The notes: generated by a model from the letters alone, not told the origin. DNA of 7,459 nucleotides from Rubrobacter sp. (GCA_020253895.1 JADDKG010000117.1:1-7459), one strand, 5' to 3'; shown: positions 1-6,253, numbered from the stretch's first letter. A program made the numbers and translations.

Positions 1-65
1 CACACCTCTTCAACACGGAGGAGGAGCTGGAGGGCCTGGCGAGGGCGGTGCGGGAGCTCTCCTAA
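1..65 (+). CDS. C-terminal end of a class V aminotransferase / cysteine desulfurase-like protein (5' partial)
   Basis: Only the last 20 residues are in the window, read from position 3 to a TAA stop at 63-65. They read HLFNTEEELEGLARAVRELS. The HxxNTEEE-(D/E)-x-L-x-x-A-(V/L)-x-x-L pattern is the usual C-terminal signature of SufS/Csd-type PLP-dependent class V aminotransferases (cysteine desulfurases and relatives), where the His-x-x-Asn-Thr stretch starts the final helix. The catalytic lysine and PLP site lie outside the window, so the exact enzyme cannot be named. Its stop overlaps the stop of the convergent HAD gene by a few bases, leaving no room for a conventional intergenic terminator. 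The family call is moderate because the sequence is short. Confidence 0.6.
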   Translation, partial: HLFNTEEELEGLARAVRELS

Positions 66-727
66 GAGGGTCTCTCCTCGCGCCGCAGCCGGAGGAGGAG
101 CTCGGCCGCCTCCGGCACCCCCGGCACGAGGTGGTCGGGCTCCGCCGCCCGCAGCGCGGACTCCGGGAACGCCCCCCAGGACACGGCCACGCTCCTCAGG
201 CCCGCGGCCTTCGCGGCGGCCACATCAAAGGGCGAATCCCCCACGTAGGCGGCCTCCTCTGGCCGGGCCCCGAGAAGGTCGAGGGCATGCAGCAGTGGCT
301 CCGGGTCGGGCTTGTGCCGGGAGGTATCCTCCATGGTTACGAAGTGATCCACCAGCTCGCCGAGGCGGGGGAACAGCCGCAGAGCCATCTCCACCGCAAG
401 GCGACGCTTGGAGGTGACTACCGCCACCCCGAGTCCCTCCTCCTTCAGCCGGGAGAGCGCCTCCTCCACGCCGGGGAACTCCCGGATCAGGTCGTCGTGG
501 TGGGCGTGGTTGTGCTCCCTGTAGACCTCCAGAAGCTCCGCGGCACGCCCGGGGTCCAGAAGCTCCATCTGGCGCGGCAGGGGCTGCCCCACGTTGGCAA
601 GCAGGACCTCCCGGGGAAGCTCCCGGCCGAGCACCTTCTGCACGGCGTGGCGCATGGACTGGTGGATGAGCTCGGTGGTGTCTACCAGCGTCCCGTCGAA
701 GTCAAAGAGGGCGGCCTCCAGCCTCAC
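62..727 (-). CDS. HAD-superfamily phosphatase, PpaX/Gph-like (subfamily IA)
   Basis: A 221-residue haloacid dehalogenase-type phosphohydrolase of usual length for the Gph/PpaX group, expected to be cytosolic and Mg2+-dependent. All core motifs are visible. Motif I is FDFDGT, with nucleophile D9 and general acid/base D11. Motif II is T105-S106 in VAVVTSK. The motif III lysine is K139 in HKPDP. Motif IV is GDSPFD, with D164 and D168. The helical cap lies between residues 15 and 90, as in subfamily IA. The start is GTG at 725-727, which overlaps the surE stop as GTGA, so translation is probably coupled to surE in one operon. The stop TAG (62-64) overlaps the convergent stop of the neighbour. The substrate cannot be read from sequence: phosphoglycolate, pyrophosphate and sugar phosphates are all possible for this group. 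I am confident of the fold and cautious about the substrate. Confidence 0.93.
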   Translation of the reverse strand: MRLEAALFDFDGTLVDTTELIHQSMRHAVQKVLGRELPREVLLANVGQPLPRQMELLDPGRAAELLEVYREHNHAHHDDLIREFPGVEEALSRLKEEGLGVAVVTSKRRLAVEMALRLFPRLGELVDHFVTMEDTSRHKPDPEPLLHALDLLGARPEEAAYVGDSPFDVAAAKAAGLRSVAVSWGAFPESALRAAEPDHLVPGVPEAAELLLRLRREERPS

Positions 728-1521
728 CGGAGAACCAACCTCCCGATGTCCCAGCTCTCAAGCTCCTTGAGCCCGGCGGCGTCGGTGAGGTCCAGGTGAA
801 CGGGGGTCACGCTGATCTGTCGCGCCTTCAAAGCCGCAAAGTCGGTGCCCTCCTCGTCGTGATGGCCGGGCGGGTTGTTGTAGATGTTGTAGCCGACCCG
901 CCCGTTCTCGTCGCGCACCTCTATGAGCTCGTCCTGGTAGAAGCGCCTCCCGAGCCGGGTGACCCTGGCCCCCCGAAGCTCCTCCTCCGGGAGGTTGGGG
1001 GCGTTGACGTTCAGGATGCGTCCGGGCGGGAGCCCCTCCAGGGCTAGCCCGGCCAGCCGGGCGGTAAAGCGGGCAACCGGCTCGAAGTGCAGCTCCTCCC
1101 GGCCGTCCGCCCCGTGCCAGGGACGGCCGGTGCTGAGGGAGACAGCGATGCCGGGCACCCCGATGACGATGGCCTCCAGCGCCCCGGCCACCGTCCCGGA
1201 GTAGGTGATATCGTCCCCCAGGTTCTCGCCGTGGTTTATCCCGGAGACCACGATGTCCGGCCTGAAGCCCTGCACCATCCCGAGCGCCACCAGCCGCACG
1301 CAGTCCACCGGGGTCCCGCTGCACGCGTAGCCCACCCCGCCGTCGGCCATCCGGCGCTCCTCCACGTACAGCTCGGCACCGAATGTTATGCTCCGGCCCA
1401 CCCCGGAGCGGTTCCGGTCGGGGGCGACCGTGATCACATCCCCAACCTCCTCCAGTGCCCGCCGGGCCGCCAAGAGCCCCGGAGCGTCTATGCCGTCGTC
1501 GTTTGTCAGTACGATCCGCAT
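724..1521 (-). CDS. surE: 5'/3'-nucleotidase SurE (survival protein E)
   Basis: A 265-residue SurE-family metal-dependent phosphatase that dephosphorylates nucleoside 5'- and 3'-monophosphates (and polyphosphate in some members) in the cytosol. The N-terminus MRIVLTNDDGIDAPGL carries the metal-binding D8-D9 pair. APDRNRSGVGRSIT supplies S39, and SGINHGENLGDDITYSGT supplies N96 and the SGT loop at residues 108-110, all hallmark SurE motifs. The length matches the family. The start is ATG at 1519-1521, preceded by an AGAGGG Shine-Dalgarno at 1529-1534 with a 7-nt gap. The HAD phosphatase gene begins inside its stop codon, so the two form an operon of phosphate-ester hydrolases. The operon runs divergently from the glycosyltransferase gene. 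Nothing in the sequence looks truncated or degraded. Confidence 0.97.
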   Translation of the reverse strand: MRIVLTNDDGIDAPGLLAARRALEEVGDVITVAPDRNRSGVGRSITFGAELYVEERRMADGGVGYACSGTPVDCVRLVALGMVQGFRPDIVVSGINHGENLGDDITYSGTVAGALEAIVIGVPGIAVSLSTGRPWHGADGREELHFEPVARFTARLAGLALEGLPPGRILNVNAPNLPEEELRGARVTRLGRRFYQDELIEVRDENGRVGYNIYNNPPGHHDEEGTDFAALKARQISVTPVHLDLTDAAGLKELESWDIGRLVLR

Positions 1522-1571
1522 CTCAAAACCCTCTTCCAGAAGGCAAATCGTTTCTCAGGCAGATGCCCGTC

Positions 1572-1599
1572 TTGACCAAAGGGTAGATGATTCTATCAC
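1572..1599 (+). promoter_or_regulatory. Candidate sigma-70-type promoter for the glycosyltransferase gene
   Basis: TTGACC (1572-1577) matches the -35 consensus at five of six bases. TATCAC (1594-1599) is a weak -10 (four of six) with a 16-bp spacer. Transcription would begin near 1606, giving a leader of about 60 bases before the ATG at 1668. Its -10 physically overlaps the candidate -10 of the divergent surE promoter. This is inferred from consensus matching only. Confidence 0.35.
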
Positions 1600-1616
1600 C
1601 CTCATGGATGTAACAA
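1590..1616 (-). promoter_or_regulatory. Candidate sigma-70-type promoter for surE-HAD operon
   Basis: On the minus strand TAGAAT (1590-1595) matches the -10 consensus at five of six bases. TTGTTA (1611-1616) is a weak -35 with a 15-bp spacer. It lies in the AT-richer divergent gap, about 70 bases before the surE start. The -10 is a good match but the spacer is short, so this is tentative. Confidence 0.35.
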
Positions 1617-1667
1617 TCATGTTAATCGCGGTAGACAAAGCCGGGCGTTTGGGTTAGCGTTACCCGC

Positions 1668-2675
1668 ATGGGTACTTATCATGACAGGCCCCTGGGGCCG
1701 CTAAGCGCTGCAGACTGGTTTAGGCAAAGGTCGTATGACTACGGTCAGTTTCCGCCGGAGGATCTGGCCCGGCGTAAGCGCGAGCTGGGCTTGATGGTGA
1801 GCGCAGTCCTGCCGAGCCGCAACGTGGCGGAGACGGTGGGCGGGATCATCGACGAGATCCACGCGCTCAACGAGCAGACCCCGCTCATAGACCAGATACT
1901 GGTGGTTGACGCCGACTCGGAGGACGGTACGGCCAGAGTCGCCGCCTCGCGTGGGGCGGAGGTGTACTCGGAGAACGAGCTGATGTCCAACTACGGCGAC
2001 GCCCACGGCAAAGGCGACGCCATGTGGCGGGCGCTCTCGGTAGCCCGCGGGGACCTCGTCCTCTACGTCGACGCCGACACCCGCGACTTCCGGCCCCAGC
2101 TGGCCTACGGCGTACTGGGCCCAATAATGGAGGTACCTGGGGTGCGCTTCGTGAAGGCCGCCTACCGCAGGCCCTTCAGGAAGGGGGAGAGCATCGAGGA
2201 GGACGGCGGCGGCCGGGTCACCGAGCTTACGGCCAAGCCTCTCTTCAACCTCTTCTACCCCGAGCTGGCCGGCTTTGTGCAGCCGCTGGCGGGCGAGTTC
2301 GTGGCCGACCGGGAGCTGTTCTGCTCCATACCGTTCCTCACCGGCTACGCGGTGGAGACGGGCATCATGATAGACGTGCTCAAGAAGGTCGGGCTGGGGG
2401 CCATGGCGCAGGTGGACCTCGGCGAGCGGCAGAACCGCCACCAGCACCTGCGAGACCTCTCCCGGATGTCCTACGCGGTGGTCCGGGCGGTGGCCCTCCG
2501 CCTGCGGCAGGAGGGCCGGCTGCAGCAGGTGCGGGAGCCCGGCCTGCCGGAGTCCTTCTTCCAGTTCAGCGACTACCTGCACGCGGTGGCCACCCCCGAG
2601 GGCCTGAAGCTGCAGGAGTACGTCGAGGAGCTGGTGGAGCGCCCCCCCATAAACGAGGTGCTCAAGGTTAGGTAG
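1668..2675 (+). CDS. mpgS: Mannosyl/glucosyl-3-phosphoglycerate synthase (GT81 family)
   Basis: A 335-residue GT-A fold glycosyltransferase that moves a hexose from a nucleotide sugar (GDP-mannose or NDP-glucose) onto 3-phosphoglycerate. This is the first step to the compatible solutes mannosylglycerate or glucosylglycerate. The nucleotide-sugar region starts at VSAVLPSRN (44-52) and continues through VVDADSEDGT (79-88). HGKGDAMW (113-120) precedes the metal-binding DxD motif D135-A136-D137. The acceptor-side motifs GRVTEL (182-187) and QPLAGEF (205-211), and H258 in the RQNRHQH segment, are typical of the GpgS/MpgS group. The product resembles the dual-specificity R. xylanophilus enzyme known from the literature (recalled, not searched), hence mpgS; gpgS is the alternative. 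The ATG at 1668 is the first possible start after an in-frame TAG at 1632-1634, but it has no clear Shine-Dalgarno. No dedicated phosphatase follows it. Confidence 0.85.
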   Translation: MGTYHDRPLGPLSAADWFRQRSYDYGQFPPEDLARRKRELGLMVSAVLPSRNVAETVGGIIDEIHALNEQTPLIDQILVVDADSEDGTARVAASRGAEVYSENELMSNYGDAHGKGDAMWRALSVARGDLVLYVDADTRDFRPQLAYGVLGPIMEVPGVRFVKAAYRRPFRKGESIEEDGGGRVTELTAKPLFNLFYPELAGFVQPLAGEFVADRELFCSIPFLTGYAVETGIMIDVLKKVGLGAMAQVDLGERQNRHQHLRDLSRMSYAVVRAVALRLRQEGRLQQVREPGLPESFFQFSDYLHAVATPEGLKLQEYVEELVERPPINEVLKVR

Positions 2676-2692
2676 CCGCCCTTTCGGGGCGG
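2676..2692 (+). terminator. Small GC hairpin directly after the glycosyltransferase stop
   Basis: CCGCCC (2676-2681) and GGGCGG (2687-2692) form a 6-bp stem with a TTTCG loop, starting at the first base after the stop codon. No U-tract follows. It may protect the mRNA 3' end or assist the larger hairpin just downstream. Confidence 0.4.
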
Positions 2693-2698
2693 GGTTGC

Positions 2699-2734
2699 AG
2701 AATCGGGGGCCGGATCTGTCCGGCCCCCGATTCT
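2699..2734. terminator. Bidirectional terminator hairpin between convergent genes
   Basis: A perfect 16-bp inverted repeat (2699-2714 with 2719-2734) around a 4-base TCTG loop fills the gap between the convergent glycosyltransferase and EF-G-like genes, ending 5 bases before the latter's stop. It can fold on either strand and would serve both genes. The right side is followed by TCTCCGT (2733 onward) rather than a real T-run, so termination may depend on the stem alone or on a factor. Confidence 0.75.
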
Positions 2735-2739
2735 CTCCG

Positions 2740-4788
2740 TCAGCGGACCTTCTCCTCTTCCTCCTCGCGTGCGTTGGCGGCGAGCACCCTCTCCACCAGG
2801 TTCGGCGGCACCTCCTCGTAGTGGCTGAACTCCGCGTGGAAGTTGGCCCGGCCGCCGGTTATGGAGCGGAGGTCGCGGGCGTAGGTCAGCATCTCCACCT
2901 GTGGGACCTCGGCGGTAATCACCTGCCGCTCACCCCGCTGCTCCATGCCCATCGGCCGGCCACGCCGCCCGGAGAGGTCGCCCATGATGTCCCCTACGAG
3001 GTCTGTTGGGGCAAGCACCTCCACCTTCAGGAAGGGCTCTAGAAGTACGGGGTGCGCCTTCACTACGGCATCCTTGAAGGCCAGAGAACCCGCCACCTTG
3101 AAGGCCATCTCCGAGGAGTCGACCGGGTGGAACTGCCCGTCGTAGAGGCGGACCTTCACGTCCACCACCGGGTAGCCGGCGATGGGCCCCTCCCGCATGG
3201 CCTCCCGCACGCCTTTCTCTACCGCGGGGATAAACTGGCGAGGTATGGCGCCGCCGACGATAGCGTCCTCGAACTCGAACCCCTCGCCGCGGGGTAGCGG
3301 CGAGATCTCTATCTTGGCATCCCCAAACTGGCCGCGGCCGCCGGTCTGCTTTTTGTAGCGGCCATGCCCGCGGGCTGAGGCGGCGATGGTCTCTTTGAAG
3401 GGAACCTTTGGCGTCTTGGTCTCCACCTCCACCCCGTAGCGCCGCAGGACCCGCTCCAGCGCCACCTCCACGTGCAGCTGGGAGAGGCCGGAGAGTATGT
3501 CCTCCCCGGTGGCCTCCGAGCGCTCCAGCCGGAGCGAGGGGTCCTCGTCCACCACACGCCTTATCGCGTCGAAGACCTTTTCCTCCTCGCCCCGGGCCTT
3601 GGCCCGCACCGCGAACGCGGTGGTCGGCTCAGGTAGCGGCACCGGCTCGTAGCGGACTACGTGCTCCGGCTTGCACAGCGTGTCAAAGGTTGCGGTATCC
3701 CGGAGCTTGGGGACGGCGATGATGTCGCCCGCCACCGCCTCGTCAACACCCTGCCGCTCTCGACCCACGAGGTGCGAGATGCCGCCCAGACGCTCCGAGG
3801 AACCGGTGCGCGGGTTGATGAGCTGCTCGTCCGAGCGGCAGCGGCCGCTTACGATCCGCATGACGCTCAGCCGACCGGCGTAGGGGTCCACGTAGGTCTT
3901 GAACACGTAGGCTGAGAAGGGCCCCTCGGGGTCGCAAGGAACCTCGTCACCGTCGGTGGTCACCCAACGGGAGCGGTCCGCCGGGCTCGGGGCACTCCCG
4001 GCAAGCAGATCCAACAGCCGGTCCACCCCGATCATCCGCTCCGCGCTGGTGGCGAGCACGGGGATGATGACCCCTTCCACGATGCCCTTCTTGAGCCCCT
4101 CGAAGACCTCCTCGGTGCCGAGCTCCTCGTCGGCGAGGTACTTCTCGAGGAGGGTGTCGTCGCTCTCGGCGATGGCCTCGAAGATCTGGACCTTCGCCGC
4201 CTCCACCTCCTCCTCCATGCCGGAGGGCACCTCCTGCCGCTGATCGCCACTCGCGTAGTAGGCGGTGTCGGTCAGAAGTCCGTAGACCCCCTCCAGGTCG
4301 CCCTCGCGGCCTATGGGGAGGTTGAGGGGGACCACCGCGTTCCCGAACCGCCCGCGCAGCTGCTCCAGTACCGCACCGAAGTCCGTCCGCTCCCGATCCA
4401 GGTGGTTCACCGCTATAACGTGGGGGATGCCCTCGCGCTCCCCCCGGCGCCAGACCCGCTCGGTGACGACCTGTATGGGGTCCTGGGCATGGACTACGAG
4501 GATTGCAAGATCCGACACCCGCTGCGCGATGAAGGCGTCGGCGATGAACCCGCCGTCGCCCGGCGTGTCGAGCAGGTTTATCTGTCGCCCCTTCCACTGA
4601 AACTGGACGACGCCCATCCCGAGGGTCATCCCGCGCTCGGACTCATCCTCTGCGGAGTCCAGCACGCGTGAGGCCCGGCCGCTCCTGCCGGATGCAAGAC
4701 CAAGCATGCCCTCTGCCAGGGCGGTCTTGCCGCTGCCCCGGTGGCCGACGAGGCAGGCGTTCCGGATCAAAGCCGGCTCAACCGCCAC
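2740..4788 (-). CDS. Elongation factor G-like GTPase (EF-G paralogue)
   Basis: A 682-residue translational GTPase with the full EF-G domain order: G domain (about 8-265), domain II (about 288-372), III (388-467), IV (470-580) and V (582-660). Visible motifs are the P-loop GHRGSGKT (15-22), switch I RGMT (52-55), G3 DTPGD (74-78), G4 NHLD (128-131) and G5 TSA (247-249). Further conserved stretches are SGLSQLHVEV (433-442), QTGGRGQFGD (481-490) and the domain IV tip VDSSEMAF (556-563). Canonical EF-G has DTPGH and NKMD, so the catalytic His and the G4 Lys are both replaced. With the lack of str-operon neighbours, this suggests an EF-G-like paralogue rather than the main translocase. The GTG start is fixed by a perfect AAAGGAGG at 4794-4801, 5 nt away. 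Its precise role (translocation, recycling or stress) is unknown. The C-terminus ends in an acidic/basic tail. Confidence 0.92.
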   Translation of the reverse strand: MAVEPALIRNACLVGHRGSGKTALAEGMLGLASGRSGRASRVLDSAEDESERGMTLGMGVVQFQWKGRQINLLDTPGDGGFIADAFIAQRVSDLAILVVHAQDPIQVVTERVWRRGEREGIPHVIAVNHLDRERTDFGAVLEQLRGRFGNAVVPLNLPIGREGDLEGVYGLLTDTAYYASGDQRQEVPSGMEEEVEAAKVQIFEAIAESDDTLLEKYLADEELGTEEVFEGLKKGIVEGVIIPVLATSAERMIGVDRLLDLLAGSAPSPADRSRWVTTDGDEVPCDPEGPFSAYVFKTYVDPYAGRLSVMRIVSGRCRSDEQLINPRTGSSERLGGISHLVGRERQGVDEAVAGDIIAVPKLRDTATFDTLCKPEHVVRYEPVPLPEPTTAFAVRAKARGEEEKVFDAIRRVVDEDPSLRLERSEATGEDILSGLSQLHVEVALERVLRRYGVEVETKTPKVPFKETIAASARGHGRYKKQTGGRGQFGDAKIEISPLPRGEGFEFEDAIVGGAIPRQFIPAVEKGVREAMREGPIAGYPVVDVKVRLYDGQFHPVDSSEMAFKVAGSLAFKDAVVKAHPVLLEPFLKVEVLAPTDLVGDIMGDLSGRRGRPMGMEQRGERQVITAEVPQVEMLTYARDLRSITGGRANFHAEFSHYEEVPPNLVERVLAANAREEEEEKVR

Positions 4789-4813
4789 TTCTCCCTCCTT
4801 TCCTCTCGCCTCC

Positions 4814-4842
4814 TCCGGCCGCAGTGTTCACCCCCGGCCGGA
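4814..4842 (-). other. Hairpin in the leader of the EF-G-like gene
   Basis: TCCGGCCG (4814-4821) pairs with CGGCCGGA (4835-4842) to give an 8-bp GC-rich stem with a 13-base loop, 25 bases before the GTG start and just upstream of the Shine-Dalgarno. It could stabilise the leader or modulate expression. Short GC stems also arise by chance in DNA this GC-rich. Confidence 0.25.
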
Positions 4843-4885
4843 ATGCTTAGCTTAACGCACGCGGCCGCCGGGCGCAGCACGAGAA

Positions 4886-4912
4886 GTGGGGCCGGGATCA
4901 TCCCGGCCCCAC
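4886..4912 (-). terminator. Terminator of the zinc metallopeptidase gene
   Basis: GTGGGGCCGGGA (4886-4897) and its exact reverse complement (4901-4912) form a 12-bp perfect stem with a TCA loop, 5 bases beyond the TAG stop of the minus-strand metallopeptidase gene. On the minus strand it is followed by TTCTC, a weak pyrimidine tail. It separates this gene from the EF-G-like gene downstream. Confidence 0.75.
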
Positions 4913-4917
4913 GGCCG

Positions 4918-5586
4918 CTACTGGTTGCGGCTGACGAAGAGGAGGTAGAGCAGCGTGAGGAGCGCGGTGAGGGCCGCGGCTATGTAGGTGAAGGCCGCAG
5001 CGGTCAGCACCCGCCTGACCCCTCTTCCCTCCTTGAGGGAGATGACTCCGTAGCGACTGAGTATCCTGTAGGCCCGCCTGGAGGCGTCTATCTCCACCGG
5101 CAGGGTCACTATGTGGAATAGGAGAACCGCGGAGAAGGCGATGACGGCGAGCTGGATAAAGAGCTCGCCGAAGCCCATCACGCCGAGCAGGAACAGCGGC
5201 AGCCAGAGCTGGGCGCCCAGGTTCACCAGCGGGAAGATGCCGGCGCGCAGCTTCATAGGCACATACCCACCCGCATCCTGCAGAGCATGCCCGCACTCGT
5301 GCGCCGCCACGCTCACCGCCGCAACAGAGCTGCCCCTGAAGTTGCCCTCAGAGAGCCTCACCGCCTTGGCTCTCGGGTCGTAGTGGTCGGTGAGAACCCC
5401 CGGTACCGGCTCCACCCTCACCCGGGTGAGCCCGTTACGGTCGAGGATCATGCGGGCGACCTCTGCGCCGGTGAGGCCGCTTGAGCTTTGCTGCTTGGAC
5501 CATCTGGCGTATGAGCTTCTCACCCACAGCGCCGCCGCCCCGGAGATGAGCGTCCCAACTATCATTATGAGCAGGTAGAGGCCCAT
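4918..5586 (-). CDS. Membrane neutral zinc metallopeptidase, YugP type (Zn_peptidase_2 family)
   Basis: A 222-residue integral membrane protein with a zincin motif. The HExxH is H96-E97-C98-G99-H100 in VAAHECGHALQD. The downstream LPVEIDASRRA segment supplies a conserved acidic residue (E165) likely to be the third zinc ligand, as in the YugP/PF04298 family. Hydrophobic segments are at about 3-20, 116-138, 141-161 and 194-217, which leaves the active site near the membrane surface. The family is expected to act in membrane protein turnover, but its substrates are poorly known, so that role is an inference. The ATG at 5584-5586 has AGGAGA at 5592-5597 (5-nt gap), with a further AAGGAGG at 5599-5605. 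The gene has hairpin terminators on both flanks and so looks monocistronic. Length is normal and no catalytic residue is missing. Confidence 0.92.
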   Translation of the reverse strand: MGLYLLIMIVGTLISGAAALWVRSSYARWSKQQSSSGLTGAEVARMILDRNGLTRVRVEPVPGVLTDHYDPRAKAVRLSEGNFRGSSVAAVSVAAHECGHALQDAGGYVPMKLRAGIFPLVNLGAQLWLPLFLLGVMGFGELFIQLAVIAFSAVLLFHIVTLPVEIDASRRAYRILSRYGVISLKEGRGVRRVLTAAAFTYIAAALTALLTLLYLLFVSRNQ

Positions 5587-5624
5587 TTCCGTCTCCTACC
5601 TCCTTCCTCTCGAGAAACCATAAG

Positions 5625-5652
5625 GGCCGGAGCCCTCGAGAGGGCTCCGGCC
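5625..5652 (-). terminator. Terminator of the hsp20 gene
   Basis: A 13-bp perfect inverted repeat (5625-5637 with 5640-5652) lies 26 bases past the hsp20 stop; the tip probably opens to a 4-base CGAG loop. On the minus strand it is followed by CTTATGGTTTCTC, moderately T-rich, which fits a rho-independent terminator. It insulates the zinc metallopeptidase gene from hsp20 transcription. Confidence 0.75.
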
Positions 5653-5678
5653 GCGCCGGTGACCGGGTGCTGCCGGCA

Positions 5679-6128
5679 TCAGGAGCCCTTCGGGCCCTCT
5701 ATCTGGATCCGGCGAGGCTCGGTTACAGCAGCAGCCCCCTCAACAACTACCTCAAGCACCCCATCCTCAAAGCGGGCATGGATCTTGCTCTCATCCACCC
5801 CCTCAGGAAGCCGCATGCTCCTGCGGAAGGAGCCGTAGCGCCGCTCCTTCACGTAGTAGCCGGCCCCCTCCCTCTCCTGCTCGGCCTTGCGCTGCCCGGA
5901 GATGGTGAGAACCCCATCCTGAAGGGTTATGTCCACATCCTCGGGCTTCACCCCGGGAAGCTCAAGCTTTATCACAAGGTCTCCGTCCTTGCTGTAGACG
6001 TCCATCGCAGGAGACCACTCGGCGAGATCATCACCGCCAAAGCGCCGGGTCAAGCCCCCAAATACCTCGTCGAACATCCGGTCAATCTCGCTGCGCACGT
6101 CCCAGAACCCTCTGAACGGGCTGAGCAT
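5679..6128 (-). CDS. Small heat-shock protein, Hsp20/alpha-crystallin family
   Basis: A 149-residue ATP-independent holdase chaperone of standard bacterial length. A short N-terminal arm (MLSPFRGFWDVRSEIDRMFDE-like, residues 1-37) precedes the alpha-crystallin domain (about 38-131). Domain markers are LVIKLELPGV (51-60), DGVLTISG (71-78), the GSFRRSMRLPEGVD segment (99-112) and FEDGVLEVVV (120-129). The C-terminal tail carries the I-x-I anchor as I141-Q142-I143, needed for oligomer assembly in this family. The ATG at 6126-6128 has a perfect AAAGGAGGTG Shine-Dalgarno (6136-6145) with a 7-nt gap, one of the strongest in the window. An AT-rich promoter region lies upstream. I found no CIRCE or HAIR operator. 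It would bind unfolded cytosolic proteins during heat stress. Confidence 0.97.
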   Translation of the reverse strand: MLSPFRGFWDVRSEIDRMFDEVFGGLTRRFGGDDLAEWSPAMDVYSKDGDLVIKLELPGVKPEDVDITLQDGVLTISGQRKAEQEREGAGYYVKERRYGSFRRSMRLPEGVDESKIHARFEDGVLEVVVEGAAAVTEPRRIQIEGPKGS

Positions 6129-6170
6129 CTTTTCCCACCTCCTTTCCTTGTACCAACCCTTCTGTTTTGG

Positions 6171-6198
6171 GTTATACCGTTTTCGAACAGTTTTTAAA
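6171..6198 (-). promoter_or_regulatory. Candidate promoter for hsp20
   Basis: On the minus strand TATAAC (6171-6176) is a five-of-six -10 and TTTAAA (6193-6198) a four-of-six -35, with a 16-bp spacer. It sits about 45 bases before the hsp20 start in markedly AT-rich DNA. This is a vegetative-type promoter by consensus. The heat-shock sigma factor or repressor, if any, is not apparent. Confidence 0.45.
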
Positions 6199-6253
6199 CA
6201 TTTTCTCTGCAGTTTCTATAGCATAAGCTTGAACACCGGATGCTCTACTGCGG

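Noticed and set aside
131..799. Long open frame on the plus strand opposite the HAD gene
   Set aside because: It is the antisense shadow of a well-supported HAD phosphatase; high GC leaves antisense frames open, and its protein has no recognisable motif.
1388..1657. 89-codon plus-strand frame opposite the 5' end of surE and into the divergent gap
   Set aside because: Most of it is antisense to surE and it has no ribosome site; only its last 17 codons are of interest as a possible leader frame, reported separately.
1701..2582. 293-codon minus-strand frame opposite the glycosyltransferase gene
   Set aside because: It covers almost exactly the gene with all the GT81 motifs on the other strand and has low-complexity His/Val/Leu-rich content typical of an antisense shadow.
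2024..2671. 215-codon plus-strand frame in another phase of the glycosyltransferase gene
   Set aside because: Its product is Arg/Pro/Gly-rich without motifs, as expected for an out-of-phase reading of GC-rich coding DNA.
3947..4597. 216-codon minus-strand frame inside the EF-G-like gene
   Set aside because: It is an out-of-phase reading of the G domain with low-complexity Arg/Gly content; the overlapping frame carries the true GTPase motifs.
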